The position numbers and the translations under genes were made by a program. Under the pieces are notes generated by a model. That model was not told the origin of the DNA. It searched no databases and was given only the letters and a program-made list of their open reading frames with translations. Source: Nematostella vectensis (taxonomy: Eukaryota > Cnidaria > Anthozoa > Actiniaria > Edwardsiidae). From it: a stretch of 64,000 nucleotides of DNA. Shown in pieces: positions 10,857 through 21,785 of the stretch. The stretch's first letter is position 1. Each line of letters begins with the position of its first letter. The DNA is taken from NCBI RefSeq assembly GCF_932526225.1, contig NC_064046.1, forward strand, positions 11,371,719 through 11,435,718, given 5' to 3'.

Positions 10857-11785
10857 CAATTCATAGATCCGACATGTCAATCACGCGCGCACGAATAGCC
10901 AATCAGGAAAGAGATGGTGCAATAACAGCCATGTGGTCCCAAAAATGTCCCACAAAAAGTCGGCAATCGACGCCGAAAAAGATTGGTTTGAGATATTTTT
11001 CTGCGAATCTGGACAAGCAAATAAGGACTCTCCGGTCAGCGTAGAGAGTGCTAGCCCTGTTTTCTTTGCCCGGCCGCTTTTAGTGTAGAGTTAGGACTCA
11101 ATTGTAGAAAAACACATAAAATGTACTACGAAGAAACGAAAAACAAAAAGCAAACAAACCACTTACAAGAGCAGTGTAAGTCCTACCATTAAACTTGTGT
11201 TTGATATTATACCTAGGCTACTTCAATGACATATACGAATGAGACTGACGTTTGTATTTTTGCTGTAAATCTTGACGTTTGCCGATAAAACTTGTAGTTA
11301 GAAGTTGGTCGTAAACAGCGAATTCGACTTTCTCTTCTGATTTTCCCTGCACTTAAATCACTGCAAGTTGACAAAAATATGTTTGAAAACACATAAACAC
11401 TTAGCACCTACCGTAGAGAGCACCGCAGTATCTTATCATTTCCAATTTTTCGTATTTTAAGCTGGATTCGTGCCGTTTCCATTCAACAATCAAACTCGTA
11501 GTTATCTATTTCTATGCTTCATTCTCACAAGATTTTCACTAAGCTTGGACAACAAGACAAGATTCCATCATGTTAGGTTACTGTGTTTTATTTTCCAAGT
11601 CGCAGGAAAACCCCTATAAACGTCTGTATTTAAAATAACTCCGGGCAGTACTCACTGACTTCACCCGACATGTTGTACAATTTGTGGGACTTTTGTGGGA
11701 CATTTGGGTTGCACTTCGCTGGCTTCTATTTGCTGCTTTCTGATTGGATATTCGTGCGCGCGTCGGATCTATGAATAGGCCATTC
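10857..11785. mobile_element. TIR element, inverted arms around TTCATAGATCCGAC
   Basis: The left arm TTCATAGATCCGAC...GCGCGCACGAATAGCCAATCAG and AAATGTCCCACAAAA reappears reversed at 11690-11785. Arms are about 95 bp and diverged. There is no transposase frame inside. It may be one half of a larger palindromic structure with the adjoining element at 11774. Confidence 0.5.
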
Positions 11786-11836
11786 CAGCTAAAAGTTTGC
11801 GCGCGCATAACCATAGAAACCTACCTAAACTACCAG

Positions 11837-12551
11837 GGGGTCGTTTCTCAAAAGTCCCGATAAACCCGGAAACCCAGAAAGTCACCCGGTAAGCCCCCGA
11901 TAGACTTTACGGGTGTTTCCCAAAACGCCCGTTATTGTCGGGTCCGGAAAAAATCCCGGTAACTTTCCTTTAACTTTCCGGGGATTACTTTAAATGCGAT
12001 AATTGATACCCAAAACGATGTTTTTCCTTAATATTTTCAGCTGAATTCGCCATTTTCAAGTTGTATCGAGTTGTAGTGAATTTTCATCACTTGAGGAAAC
12101 CATATCACTGCCCGGAAAGAAGTGAGCCAATCACGGCTAACATCAATTTATGGTTTCTTTTCTGTCAAATGATTTGACATTTAGCTGTCACCGTGCGCCT
12201 AAAAAAATGTAAACAACTTTGCGAAGGTATTGGAAGTTTGCTACAAAATGAGACTTTATCTACTTGTTCTTTGTCTTTTTTTCGAAAAGTGCCGATGCCA
12301 CAGCAGTGTTTGGGGTACCAGTTGTCTACAGACATCGACAAATCTACGACTTTTATTGATATTTAATAATTATTTATCCAATCTATTCATTGACTCTGAA
12401 AATTATAATTTGCTTATCGGGAACCCGTAAACAACCGGGACGCTACTGCAAGCTTTGAGAAACGCTCTTCCTCGCCCGGAAAAGTATCCCGAAAACTCTC
12501 CCGGTACCCTGACGGACCTGGTAATTACCGGGAGTTTTGAGAAACGACCCC
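11837..12551. mobile_element. Harbinger-like MITE, CAG target duplication
   Basis: TIR GGGGTCGTTTCTCAAAA at the left end is matched exactly in reverse at the right end. CAG flanks both sides (11834-11836 and 12552-12554), a CWG duplication typical of PIF/Harbinger-type insertion. It has split an older inverted-repeat element whose arms are 11774-11836 and 12590-12665, so it is the younger insertion. It is 715 bp with no transposase and is presumably mobilised in trans. Confidence 0.7.
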
Positions 12552-12829
12552 CAGGATGCAGCGCCCGCTTTTTTACATCAAATGAAGCGCGCGCTGCATG
12601 CTGGTAGTTGAGGTAAGTTCCCATGGTGAGTGCGCGCGCATGCTTATAGCTGGAATGGCCTATTGTAACATAATCAAACAGCTGATATGAACAATTTTCT
12701 ACCTCCAAAGAAACAACAACCCCTATGATGTGGGTTTTCTTGTAATTTTTGATGCGTGCTTCAATTTGAAACTATTTGAGATGTCTGGTAAAGTTCCACG
12801 GTTTGATGTATATAACACATACAGTAATA

Positions 12830-15800
12830 CCAGGGGCTCATAAGTAGGGGCAATCAACTTCCCCATATTCTGGTGCTATATAAGTGTCACGTCGTTTCCT
12901 AGGATCAGGCTATTTTTAGACGCGCGGATTAGCCAATCAGATGACAGGGCGGAAAAATTGACTTTGTCTCAAGGAATCCAAAATGGCGGCCGAGGAGGGG
13001 GAAAACGGGGCTTGCTTTTAAAAGTCTTCCTACATCGTCATATGCCTCCTAATTTCTGAACCCTTTTAGCCAAAGAAAAAGAAACATATTCTTACTAGCC
13101 TTGGACTATTTTTTTTTATTATAAATGGACTCAAACTTTGTTACGAGGACATTTTTTCTTGCTCTTGCAAAAAATAAGTGATCATTTGTATCGATCTCAA
13201 AATTCTCTCGCTGAGAGGCGATATTATCATTGATTATGTTTTTGATACTGCTAAGTGACTAACTAACAATAGTGTAAGAAGTAACATACGAAAGTTTATG
13301 TTTTGTTTTTGTTAAACATTTTTATTAAACGAGCTCTTTAAAGCTGGAACTGTGTTTGTATCACCCATGACCTGTCTGGACTCACTGTACTGATCTGGTA
13401 AGAAATTGTAAGAAATATCCATGAAAAAGTATACTAACATAAAAGGCAACCTCGATATTTGTGTCTTTTTGTAAATTCTATTTCCATTTAATTGAAAAAT
13501 TTATACTTGTTATTTCTGATCTGTTATGAATACTTTGTTCAAATTTGACTTTCCAAAAAAAGAGAAAATAGAGAGGATGTGTATTATAGTATTATGGCTG
13601 ACCAGAAACTATAATACGTTTTATAATCATTACAAAAAAGATGAATGTAAGACTTGCCACCATTACAGTAATTCTCTTTTAGACCTTGTTAAATCTTTCA
13701 GAAAAGCTCTTGTGGGGAAGATTATGCTGCCACTCAAACAGTCTGTTATTTCTCTGTAACAATAACAGTCTGTCATTTTGCTGTAATAGATAATTATATG
13801 TAATGATAAGGAAAATATCCTGTAGTTTTTCTTTTATGATAATATCTGCTACATTCATGAATGTGTTTTGCTACTCAAAAAGCTTTATTGATGACTTTTG
13901 TTTACTGTAAAATAACTAAGTTTACACAACACCCTACTATAATTATCATTTTTTTTACTTAATTATTATTGAAGTTGTTCATATTAGCTTCAAACATGCT
14001 ACCAAAATATAGTGTATTAAAAAGCACCACTGAATGATGTCAAAACCTTTTTTCTTTTTATGTCTGTGTTTGTCCCTAACTGTTGACACAGTCTACAAGA
14101 TCCAGCAGGATAGAAGTTGTCAAGTGGTTTTCCTCCTGGGCTTAAGTTAGCCCTTTTTGTGAACATTCATTTTGGCATGGTGGTAACACAACTTCTAAGA
14201 ATCTGACATTTTTTGGTGCAAGGCCAAATTTTTCTCTTCACGGACTGAAGCAGCGGCACCAAAAAATCAAAGCTTGTAAATCCTGGTTATCAAAGTCATA
14301 GTATGAAATATGTCCAAGCTATTGACGTATTTGTCTTGATTCTCAACATCTTATCAAACCAGCAAATAATAGCCACAAACTGGGTATTTTGAAGCTAAGG
14401 CAAGGGATTTGGTAGCTATATAGGGTGAATATGTTAACCTAATGTTGTTATGGGAGGGCTTTGCAGAGCTCTTGGTCAAATGTTATTTGACCCATTCAAA
14501 CCAAAATGGAATGTTAAAACAGCTATTACTTTCTAGGCATTGTGCACTAAAAAAATTGAAAAATTAATATTGTAACTTTATCTAAATTGATCATGACATT
14601 TTTATATCCTTCCTCTGAATATTTTTTTCGTTGTAAATCCATTCGGTTGATTGGTGTACCAAGGCTTGGCCATATGAGATGCTTTCACCACTTCCAAATC
14701 TTAGGACACTGAAAATGGACTCCAGAGTGCTACCACTGACACGAAATGAATGGACTGATAAAATAATCATCATAATCAACACACAATTGGCACAATGATA
14801 AAGAACCATTAACAGCAAACTAAAGGAAACCAAGGATCACAATCCATAGAAGATCCCATGTCTATATACAAAAAAAGGTTACGTCAATCTGAGAAAAAAT
14901 CTTATAATATTTGATAAGGGGTCCAAGCACCAGGTCAATGGACCAGGAGTCCATTTCCCCAAGGGATCCATAATATTTCAAGAGCCTGAAACTGTTTGAG
15001 TGACAGCATCATCTTTCCATCAAGAACTTTTTTGAAAGATTTTACAAGGGCCATTACTATAATGATGGCAAGTCTTATTACAAGCCAGGATGACAGATAT
15101 GCGTGCTTTTATACACTCCTGGCCTTTTTTGCAATGATTTGTAATCTTATTATGATTTCTGGACAGCCAAGAGGTCAGTCAAAAGAAAGTGAAATTTGAA
15201 CAAATTAAGATACCGTAAGGCCCTGGCCAAACAAGGACACATGTTACCGGAAACATTGGGGAAACATGTTTCCTAAATGTTTCCGAGGGTGGGCAAACGG
15301 TTACGAAACATCGGAAAACATGTTTCCCCTTCAGCGCCACGCACACTGTCCAAGTCAAGAACAGAGCTCCGTAAATATCGAAAAAGCAGAGCCGTAGATT
15401 ACATTTGATCATTTCGAAGTTTAAAATAATAATCTGTATACATAAGGCAATCAGGCGAGCTTCTGGGAAGTGGTTTTCTACGGCAACAACCACAAAAATT
15501 GCGATTGAAAATAAAAATTCAAAAACAGCGCGCGCTCGTTTAAAATGACGCTATTCTTTAGCGCGCGCAGGAAAATAACGAAACCTAAAAACTTCTTTGC
15601 TTAAAAATCGCTCTATTCTTTATTTCTTATCGTCAAGTTGCCATAGAAAAAAATGAAAAATTAGTTTTTTGCACTATTGAAGTTTAAGACATTATTTCGA
15701 ACTTGATGATATCTCTTCTTTGTTGGATATTATGTCCCATAGACATTTCCAATATTCGTAAGACACAATCAAACGCTTTATTTCGTCCGTCCAATGCCTC

Positions 15801-16847
15801 TCCCTTTTCTTTGGCCTTTTCTGCACAACAACGACATCTTCGTCCGCCATTTTGATTTGGTACACCGGGAGCGTTGTCAGGCAACGAGCTTAGAAAATGT
15901 TGCCTTGCGTGGCCAAATGAGGATACCTTCGGGAAACAATGTTTCCACGCGCTTGGAAACATAAAATATTTCTCTCTCGCTGTGGAAACATTTTTTGTGT
16001 CCTGGACACAAAATTTGTTTTGCGCAACAATGTTTCCGTGGTGGCCAAACTGGGAAACATTGAGGAAACATGCGCGCGTACAACATGTTTCCGGCAACAT
16101 GTGTCCTTGTTTGGCCAGGGCCTAAGTATGTAATACTTTAAGTATTCATAACAGATTATAAGTTAAATGAGTAAGTAACAAGTATCAATTTTCGAATTAA
16201 GCTTAAATGGAAACAGAATTTACAAAAAAAGACACAAATGTAGTGCCTTTTATGTTAGTATACTTTTACATGGTTATTTTTTTCCAATTTCTTACCAGAT
16301 CAGGGCAAGTTAAACCCAGGGCACAATTACTTACAGTTTTGAAGAGCTGGTTTAATATAAATGTAAAACAAAAAAACAAATTATAAACTTCCGTATGTTA
16401 CTTCTTACACTATTGTTAGCTAACTAGCAGTATTAAACACCTTATGAATGATAATGTGGCCTCTCAGCGAGAGAATTTCGAGATCGAAACAAATGATCAC
16501 TTATTTCCGAATTTATTGCTTTGCATGAGCAAGAAAAAATGTCCTCGTAACAAAGTTTGAGTCCACTTATGGAAAAATAGATAGTCCAAGGCTAGCAAGA
16601 AAATGTTTCTTTCTCTGTGGCTTAAAGAGTTCAGAAATTAGGAGGCATATGACGATGTAGAAAGACTTTGAAAAGCAAGCGTCGTTTTCCCCCTTCTCGG
16701 CCGCCATTTTGGATTCCTTGAGACAAAGTCAATTTTTCCGCCCTGTCATCTGATTGGCTAATCCGTGCGTCTAAAAATAGCCTGATCCTAGGAAAAGCCG
16801 TGACACTTATATAATACAGATAATTGCCCCTACTTATGAGCCCCTGG
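12830..16847. mobile_element. 4-kb TIR transposon with ~700-bp inverted arms, TAATA TSD
   Basis: Arms 12830-13525 and 16150-16847 are reverse complements over about 700 bp, including the ATGGCGGCCGAGAAGGGGGAAAA segment and the CTCTCGCTGAGAGGC segment. Ends are CCAGGGGCTCATAAG, with TAATA on both sides (12825-12829 and 16848-16852). The interior carries a younger MITE (15219-16122). No recognisable transposase lies in 13526-15215; short frames at 13526-13759 and 14996-15199 are AT-rich and unconvincing. The superfamily is not assigned. Confidence 0.7.
15219..16122. mobile_element. Nested MITE, perfect 27-bp TIR, TAA TSD
   Basis: The first and last 27 bp (starting GGCCCTGGCCAAACAAGGAC) are exact reverse complements, with TAA at 15216-15218 and 16123-16125. 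Inner arms carry several GGAAACATGTTTCC-like repeats. A TAA duplication and GG...CC ends fit a PIF/Harbinger-like MITE. Perfect ends suggest a recent insertion. Frames inside on both strands are repeat artefacts. Confidence 0.75.
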
Positions 16848-17073
16848 TAATACACAAACACAGAATTCTATGCGTAGTTTAAAAGTTGTCATCACCTGCC
16901 AAATGCCTAGGACATAACAGTTTCGAGCTGAATAGCATTTCGAGCATTTTTATTCCATTCTAGAGACCTTATCCATTAAATTGTTGATACGCTAATTTTC
17001 CGGTTTCTTTCCTGTTCTATGTATTTGTATTTGGCTTGTCAAACCACTATGGTGGCACTTCAAGCTGAGTACA

Positions 17074-17282
17074 ATACATACACTAGCCTGCTTGCAGGCG
17101 GTACTCGGTGTTATCATCGAGGAAAACCCTCTCCGTTCGATGATCGGGCGCCATATTGTATTCTAAGCCGCACGGTTCCTGGGGGCGGCTTAGAACACAA
17201 TATGGCGCCCGATCATCGAACTGAAAGGGTTTTCCGCGATGATAACACCGAGTACCGCCTGCAAGCAGGCTATACATACACT
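17074..17282. mobile_element. Foldback MITE, ~87-bp arms, 11-bp TSD
   Basis: Element 17085-17271 is a near-perfect hairpin: about 82 of 87 positions pair and the loop is about 13 nt. It is flanked by ATACATACACT at 17074-17084 and 17272-17282. Each tip is itself palindromic (GCCTGCTTGCAGGC). An 11-bp duplication points to a Mutator-like (MULE) source, which is inference. Both strands show spurious open frames because of the hairpin. Confidence 0.8.
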
Positions 17283-18041
17283 GGATAGGATAATGCCCCT
17301 GTTTTTCATCAATAAAAATACTTTTGGGACATAAAATTTATACAAAAAATATCCTATCTATAGCAAATTCGGTTATTCTGTAACTATAGAAGAAGGATAG
17401 GCCGAGCAAAACTCTAGCCTCCACCGCAAGCATTAGAATAGCTACGCGTGCTCCCTGTGGTGAACGAGATTCTCATGCTAGGGGGGAGGGGACAATACCA
17501 AAGCTGCGCTTTGGGGACTCAGCGGAGACCGGAAGCGGGAGTACGCGCGGAGACGAAGAAAGAGGGGAAACAGAGTAACAGACATGCCGGAATAGCCTTG
17601 TTTTTTTTTCTTGCTGCTTTCTAGAAAAAAAGTTTGTAGCTGTCTAGACAAAAGCGGAGGAAGCTAACAAAACACATAAGTGTAGACATTTTGAAGAGTT
17701 GCTGGATATTCGACGGAAACAAATCTCCCCAAAAATCAAGATCGGCAACAAACTTTACAGAATGCTTTCATTTACCTTGTTAACCCTTTTCGTGGAAGTC
17801 GAGATAGGGTTTTTTCCAGACCGGTTGATCAGGGCTGACCTTTTGTGGTAATTTTTGCTCCTGTCGTGGGTGGACAAAGTAATCTCGCGCTACGCACTTC
17901 CCATCCTAGACCCGGTCGGGATTTTTTTTGCGCGCAGCGCTTGGAAACCAAGTCTGCTTAGTAGCCGCCCTACTGTCACGTACTCGGCGAGTAGTTCGTT
18001 TTTCTCCTGGTTAGTCAGTTGAACTTTATTCATATGAAACC

Positions 18042-19290
18042 ATGAGTCACTCTAAACGGGAGGAGAAAAGCCGTTCCTACAAACAGTGGAAAGTTTGGTA
18101 AGTATTGATCCTGTTTCATGACTGTTAAAGATTATATTTTTTTAGTGACAGTGTTTCGTTTACCCTTTGGCCCCAACACTGCAACACATGAAAATTCTGT
18201 GCTATTACTTAGGTACTTATATAAATAGATATCGATCAGTTTTTACTTTAATAAAAACTTTTATTACATCTTTCTTCACTCCCAAATGAGAATATGACAT
18301 ACTTACGATTAATAAAAGTAAACAAAGTAAACCAGTTGATGTGGTCATTAGAGCAGCTTACAATCGCACCAAGACAACCGCAGTACATTTTCAGAATATT
18401 CTTTACCTGCATTTTTATTTACGTTTTAGGCTGACAAGTAATTACACGCAACAGAAAGGAAAACATGTTCCAATTGCTGACATTTTGGAGCACGCAGATA
18501 TGGTGAAAGATAGATTCATCCTACCACTAGACCGCAGGACCCTTGGATCTTTGGTTAAAGAACTTTATAATGATGTAACAATCAGTCGTAGGCAGCTTGA
18601 AGAAAAAAAGTATCGTGTTTATGTGAACCTTGAAAAAAGTAAGAGCCTATGCAAAGGTGGGGAGGATAATATGCTAGCTGAGGCCACAAAGTTTGCCACT
18701 TCACATGGATGGCATGTTCTCACTGAATCTGACAGAAGGCTGAGTCTGATAAAAATCAGAGCTTTGGAATTTAATGGCATGCGAGTAACCACTGAAATCT
18801 GTGTGGAAGAAGGTATTGAGAAAGGCCCTCTTCGGCTGGCTCTGAAGTCGATGGGTCGTTTGGTTGACCCTGAAAATATCTTGCAAGTTGATCTTTCTAT
18901 TGGAGAAAAGTTGCTTTCTTTGATGGCACTAATGGAGAAATCTAAACTCTGCGAAGGTATAGATGATGATGAAAGCTTCTTCATCAGTGGTTCCTGGTTG
19001 AGAGGAACCTTAAAGGACACAAGCATAACAGGTCCTAACAGCTGTAAGAACAAAATATTTTCCAATGATTGTGTTATTTTAGCCAAATCTTATAAATCCA
19101 GAAGTTGTAGCAAATGTGATGCCTTGAAAAACAATATTCAACAGAATAAAAGAAGAAAGGTTGATGGAGAACCTTCTCCCTACTGTAATTACAGGTGGCT
19201 AGATAAACACCACCTTGAGCAAAAGTTGAAAGACAAGACAAGAAAGATGAGGAATGCAAAGCAAAAAGATAAAAATTTGAAAGAAGTTTG
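18042..19290 (+). CDS. Two-exon gene, ~306 aa, unrecognised nuclear-type protein
   Basis: Exon 1 is 18042-18097 (ATG, donor TG|gtaagt). Exon 2 is 18430-19290 (acceptor ACGTTTTAG|G) ending in TGA. The split Trp codon joins in phase. Exon 1 is highly basic and polar (MSHSKREEKSRSYKQWKV). The middle region is a mixed alpha/beta stretch of about 190 residues. Near the C-terminus are CSKC, a nuclear-localisation-like NKRRKVDG, and a Lys-rich helix after NYRWLDKHHLEQKLKD, probably coiled coil. The CxxC plus N-Y-R-W-L plus coiled-coil layout resembles linkers of some cnidarian transposase-derived proteins, but no DDE domain follows. A tiny upstream reading frame (ATG at 18034) overlaps the start. 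Function unknown. Confidence 0.6.
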
Positions 19291-20738
19291 ACTTAAGGTA
19301 GCCCAAGCTTTCTTTTAGCGACACAGGGTCTATGCGAACAGCAAGAAACAATTTAAAATTCGAAGAGCCAGAAATGAAATGTAATCTGAAATGTTTGATA
19401 TGTTTTGGCCATTTTCCTTTAAACTTCAATGTGAAAACCCCAAGTTTCATGGTCTGCAGGACAGGAACTATACATTGAAAACCAGACTATCTTGTTCTCT
19501 AAGCTGAAAAATAAGGTTCTAGGCTGACTTTGCTCGAATAAGCGCCCCACCCCTCCCCCATCAGGTTTTATTTAACCAAGTTAAATGACTTTTATACATA
19601 TACTGAAGTAAATATCCTCATCGGTTGCTGTTCATATCTAATATACAAAACACATTGTCCCGCATTGGAGCTCATAGAATCTGAGCAAGAAAGAGTCAAA
19701 TACAGTATTTGATGGATAAAAGTTTATTTTTAAAAGCTACCTAAGTTGTAAGAAGAGATGAAGAAACTGTTGTTAGTAGTATTATATTTGTATTTAAAGA
19801 AAACTTTTGTCATTTGTGCAGATTTCTTCCTTTTAAATAAACGCCTCCCTCAAATAATGGCCTCATTCTCTTTCAAAACAACTCCCCATCATTAAATCTT
19901 ACATTGTATTCATTGTGGGGCAACATCAGATTAGTTGGGAAAACTGCATGCAAGAAATATCAGCATTCAGTTTCTTTATCACAAAACAGCTTTTTCTCAG
20001 TGATGACCATGAGTCTATTTGTTCTATATTTTTCAAATGCATCATAAACAGCAGGGGTTGCACACCCTGGCCTGTCTATTTCATATGTATTCTCTTTTGG
20101 TAACATTGAACAGCATTTAATAAAAAAGCAGTGTTTTTTTAGCATTTAGTTCCTCTTGTTCTATAAAGACTGTAATAATTGGTAAGAAGACACTTACCTG
20201 ACTTTGTGATCAATAGATTCCTACCCAAGCAAAAGATTAGTTCAATAAGCCTCTCCTTTTCATAGCTGGCAACTCCTTGTGAAATCCGGTGAAATACAGT
20301 GAATATGTAAAAAAACCCAAAAGAGTTGATGTGGGTGAATACAGAGAATGTATGAACATTCTCACCAAAATTAGGCTTGTAATGGGGTCCAAAATCTTTT
20401 GACACCCGCCTAATGCAGGTGGGTTGACAGCTGTACCTTTGGAATAAACATGAACATCAAAATACCTACCTAAGGGCTAGTAAAACTGTTCAAACCCCAA
20501 CCCCTTGACACTCCCTCCCCGGCCCTATACAATTTTGGAGACTGACCAAAGGAATACTGTACAAAACCCTTTTCTAAGAAAGCAGAGTCTTTGTATTTTT
20601 TGTGTGGATTGACCTTCCCGTCAAGAACTCGTATAGATGTGCCACTAACAAAGGTGTTCACAATTGACGTCTTCATTGACACATCAGTGTGTGAAAATGG
20701 TGTGATTGGACTGTGACAGTAAAACACAATCACACCTC
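19291..20738. other. Spacer, no gene supported
   Basis: 3' flank of the two-exon gene. Minus-strand open stretches at 20139-20405 and 20470-20733 have a donor-like gtaagt but no matching acceptor/phase partner and no family resemblance, so they are not called. Confidence 0.5.
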
Positions 20739-20908
20739 AGAGCCGTAGCAGGGGGTGGAGCACAAGCCCCTCCCCCCCAAATATTTTAGAAAATTATAAG
20801 ATGACCAGTAGGGGCGTGGCTGTTCACCTTCCCAATATTTTCTTAATTTTTTTATGTTTCTTTATTGCATCCCCCCCAAGTAATCCAATACCTGCTATGG
20901 CTATGGAC
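20739..20908. repeat. GGCC-TAGC short repeat, copy 2
   Basis: Begins AGAGCCGTAGCAGG and ends CCTGCTATGGCTATGG in inverted orientation. The body is diverged from copies at 1981, 30974 and 46523, but the GACCAGTAGGGGCGTGG segment is shared. Confidence 0.5.
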
Positions 20909-20959
20909 CTTACTGTAGTTTGGAGGGATATGATGGAAATGTTTCAGACAGAGTGCATT

Positions 20960-21780
20960 TTAAGTCTGACACTTGAAATTATTTCTTTCATTGCCGTCCA
21001 CATATACCAACATTGTTACTGAAGTCCCAATTACAATTCCCCCCTTTTTTCGCATATTGACACTTGAAATTATGTCTTTCATTGCTGTTCAAGTTACCGA
21101 CATTGTTACTATGAAGTTCCAATATCGACACACACATTTTTCGCATATTCATTTAATTTTAAGTATTGTGTGCACTAGAATCCTAATATTATTAGGATTC
21201 TAAATCTGTATTAAAAACTGCAAAATACTTGTATCAATTTCACTATTTTATTTGTAATTAGCAGCTTGTACTTAAGTGTGTCTCATGGAATGCAAGTGCA
21301 CATTTCCTGCCATCGAACTAGCGAGACAGCTTGCACTTTGCTTGTCACGCATGTGCATCGCTAATAACACAAATAACGTGTGGTGCGTATCACACATAGT
21401 GTGTCATAAGGTTCCAATCCCATTCTGGTAATTTAGAGTCAGGATTGTCCTGTCCTTAGGCAAAGCAACTTGTAGCATGTTTGTCCATGTTCGGGGACCC
21501 AGGGTGTCGAGGAGATCGGGCACACAGGGAGCGTGCGAGAAAGAAAGACGCCCTGGGTCCCCGTTGATACATGCTTGTATGCGAGTTTTGCGAGGTTGCA
21601 AGGTTCTTATACCATGCGAGTCAGGATTCCTGTCGGCAGAGACAGCAGCTTGTACCATGCTTATCACGCGTAGTGTGTGGCGTGCGTGTTGAAAGCTTTT
21701 CGAGGCTGCAAGAATCTAAAACCATGCAAGCCAGGATTCCTGTCTGTCGCATGCATGTTACATGTCATACGAGTCGTTTA
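20960..21780. other. Spacer with diverged direct repeats
   Basis: Contains two copies of GACACTTGAAATTAT(T/G)TCTTTCATTGC about 90 bp apart (near 20970 and 21060). Further repeats AGTCAGGATT(C/G)...TGTC recur near 21440, 21620, 21730 and 21786. The last repeat overlaps the stop codon and poly(A) region of ATXN3, so the tandem may have spread from that gene end. No coding region is seen. Confidence 0.5.
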
Positions 21781-21782
21781 TT
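21777..21782 (-). terminator. ATXN3 poly(A) signal
   Basis: AATAAA on the minus strand begins only four bases after the ataxin-3 stop codon (21786-21788), implying a very short 3' UTR. Confidence 0.6.
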
Positions 21783-21785
21783 GAG

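Larger units (their letters stand above)
8870..12825. repeat. Nested DNA-transposon remnants, paired direct and inverted segments
   Basis: This stretch has no gene. Segment 8877-9000 recurs in direct orientation at 12663-12790 (CAAACAGCTG, ACAATTTTCTAC, TTTTTGATGCGTGCTTCAA). Segments 9640-9760 and 10545-10685 are inverted copies; 10857-10960 and 11690-11785 are inverted copies; 11774-11836 and 12590-12665 are inverted copies. The pattern is one of insertions inside insertions. No transposase frame survives. Confidence 0.7.

Noticed and set aside
15684-16133. Several 60-138 aa overlapping frames on both strands
   Set aside because: They lie in the palindromic arms of the 15219-16122 MITE.
17019-17288. 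Similar 89-aa and 64-aa frames on opposite strands
   Set aside because: Mirror images produced by the foldback element at 17085-17271.
20139-20733. Possible minus-strand exons downstream of ATXN3
   Set aside because: Donor-like sites exist, but one falls on an in-frame stop, no acceptor/phase partner was found and no family resemblance; the ATXN3 model already ends at 21786.
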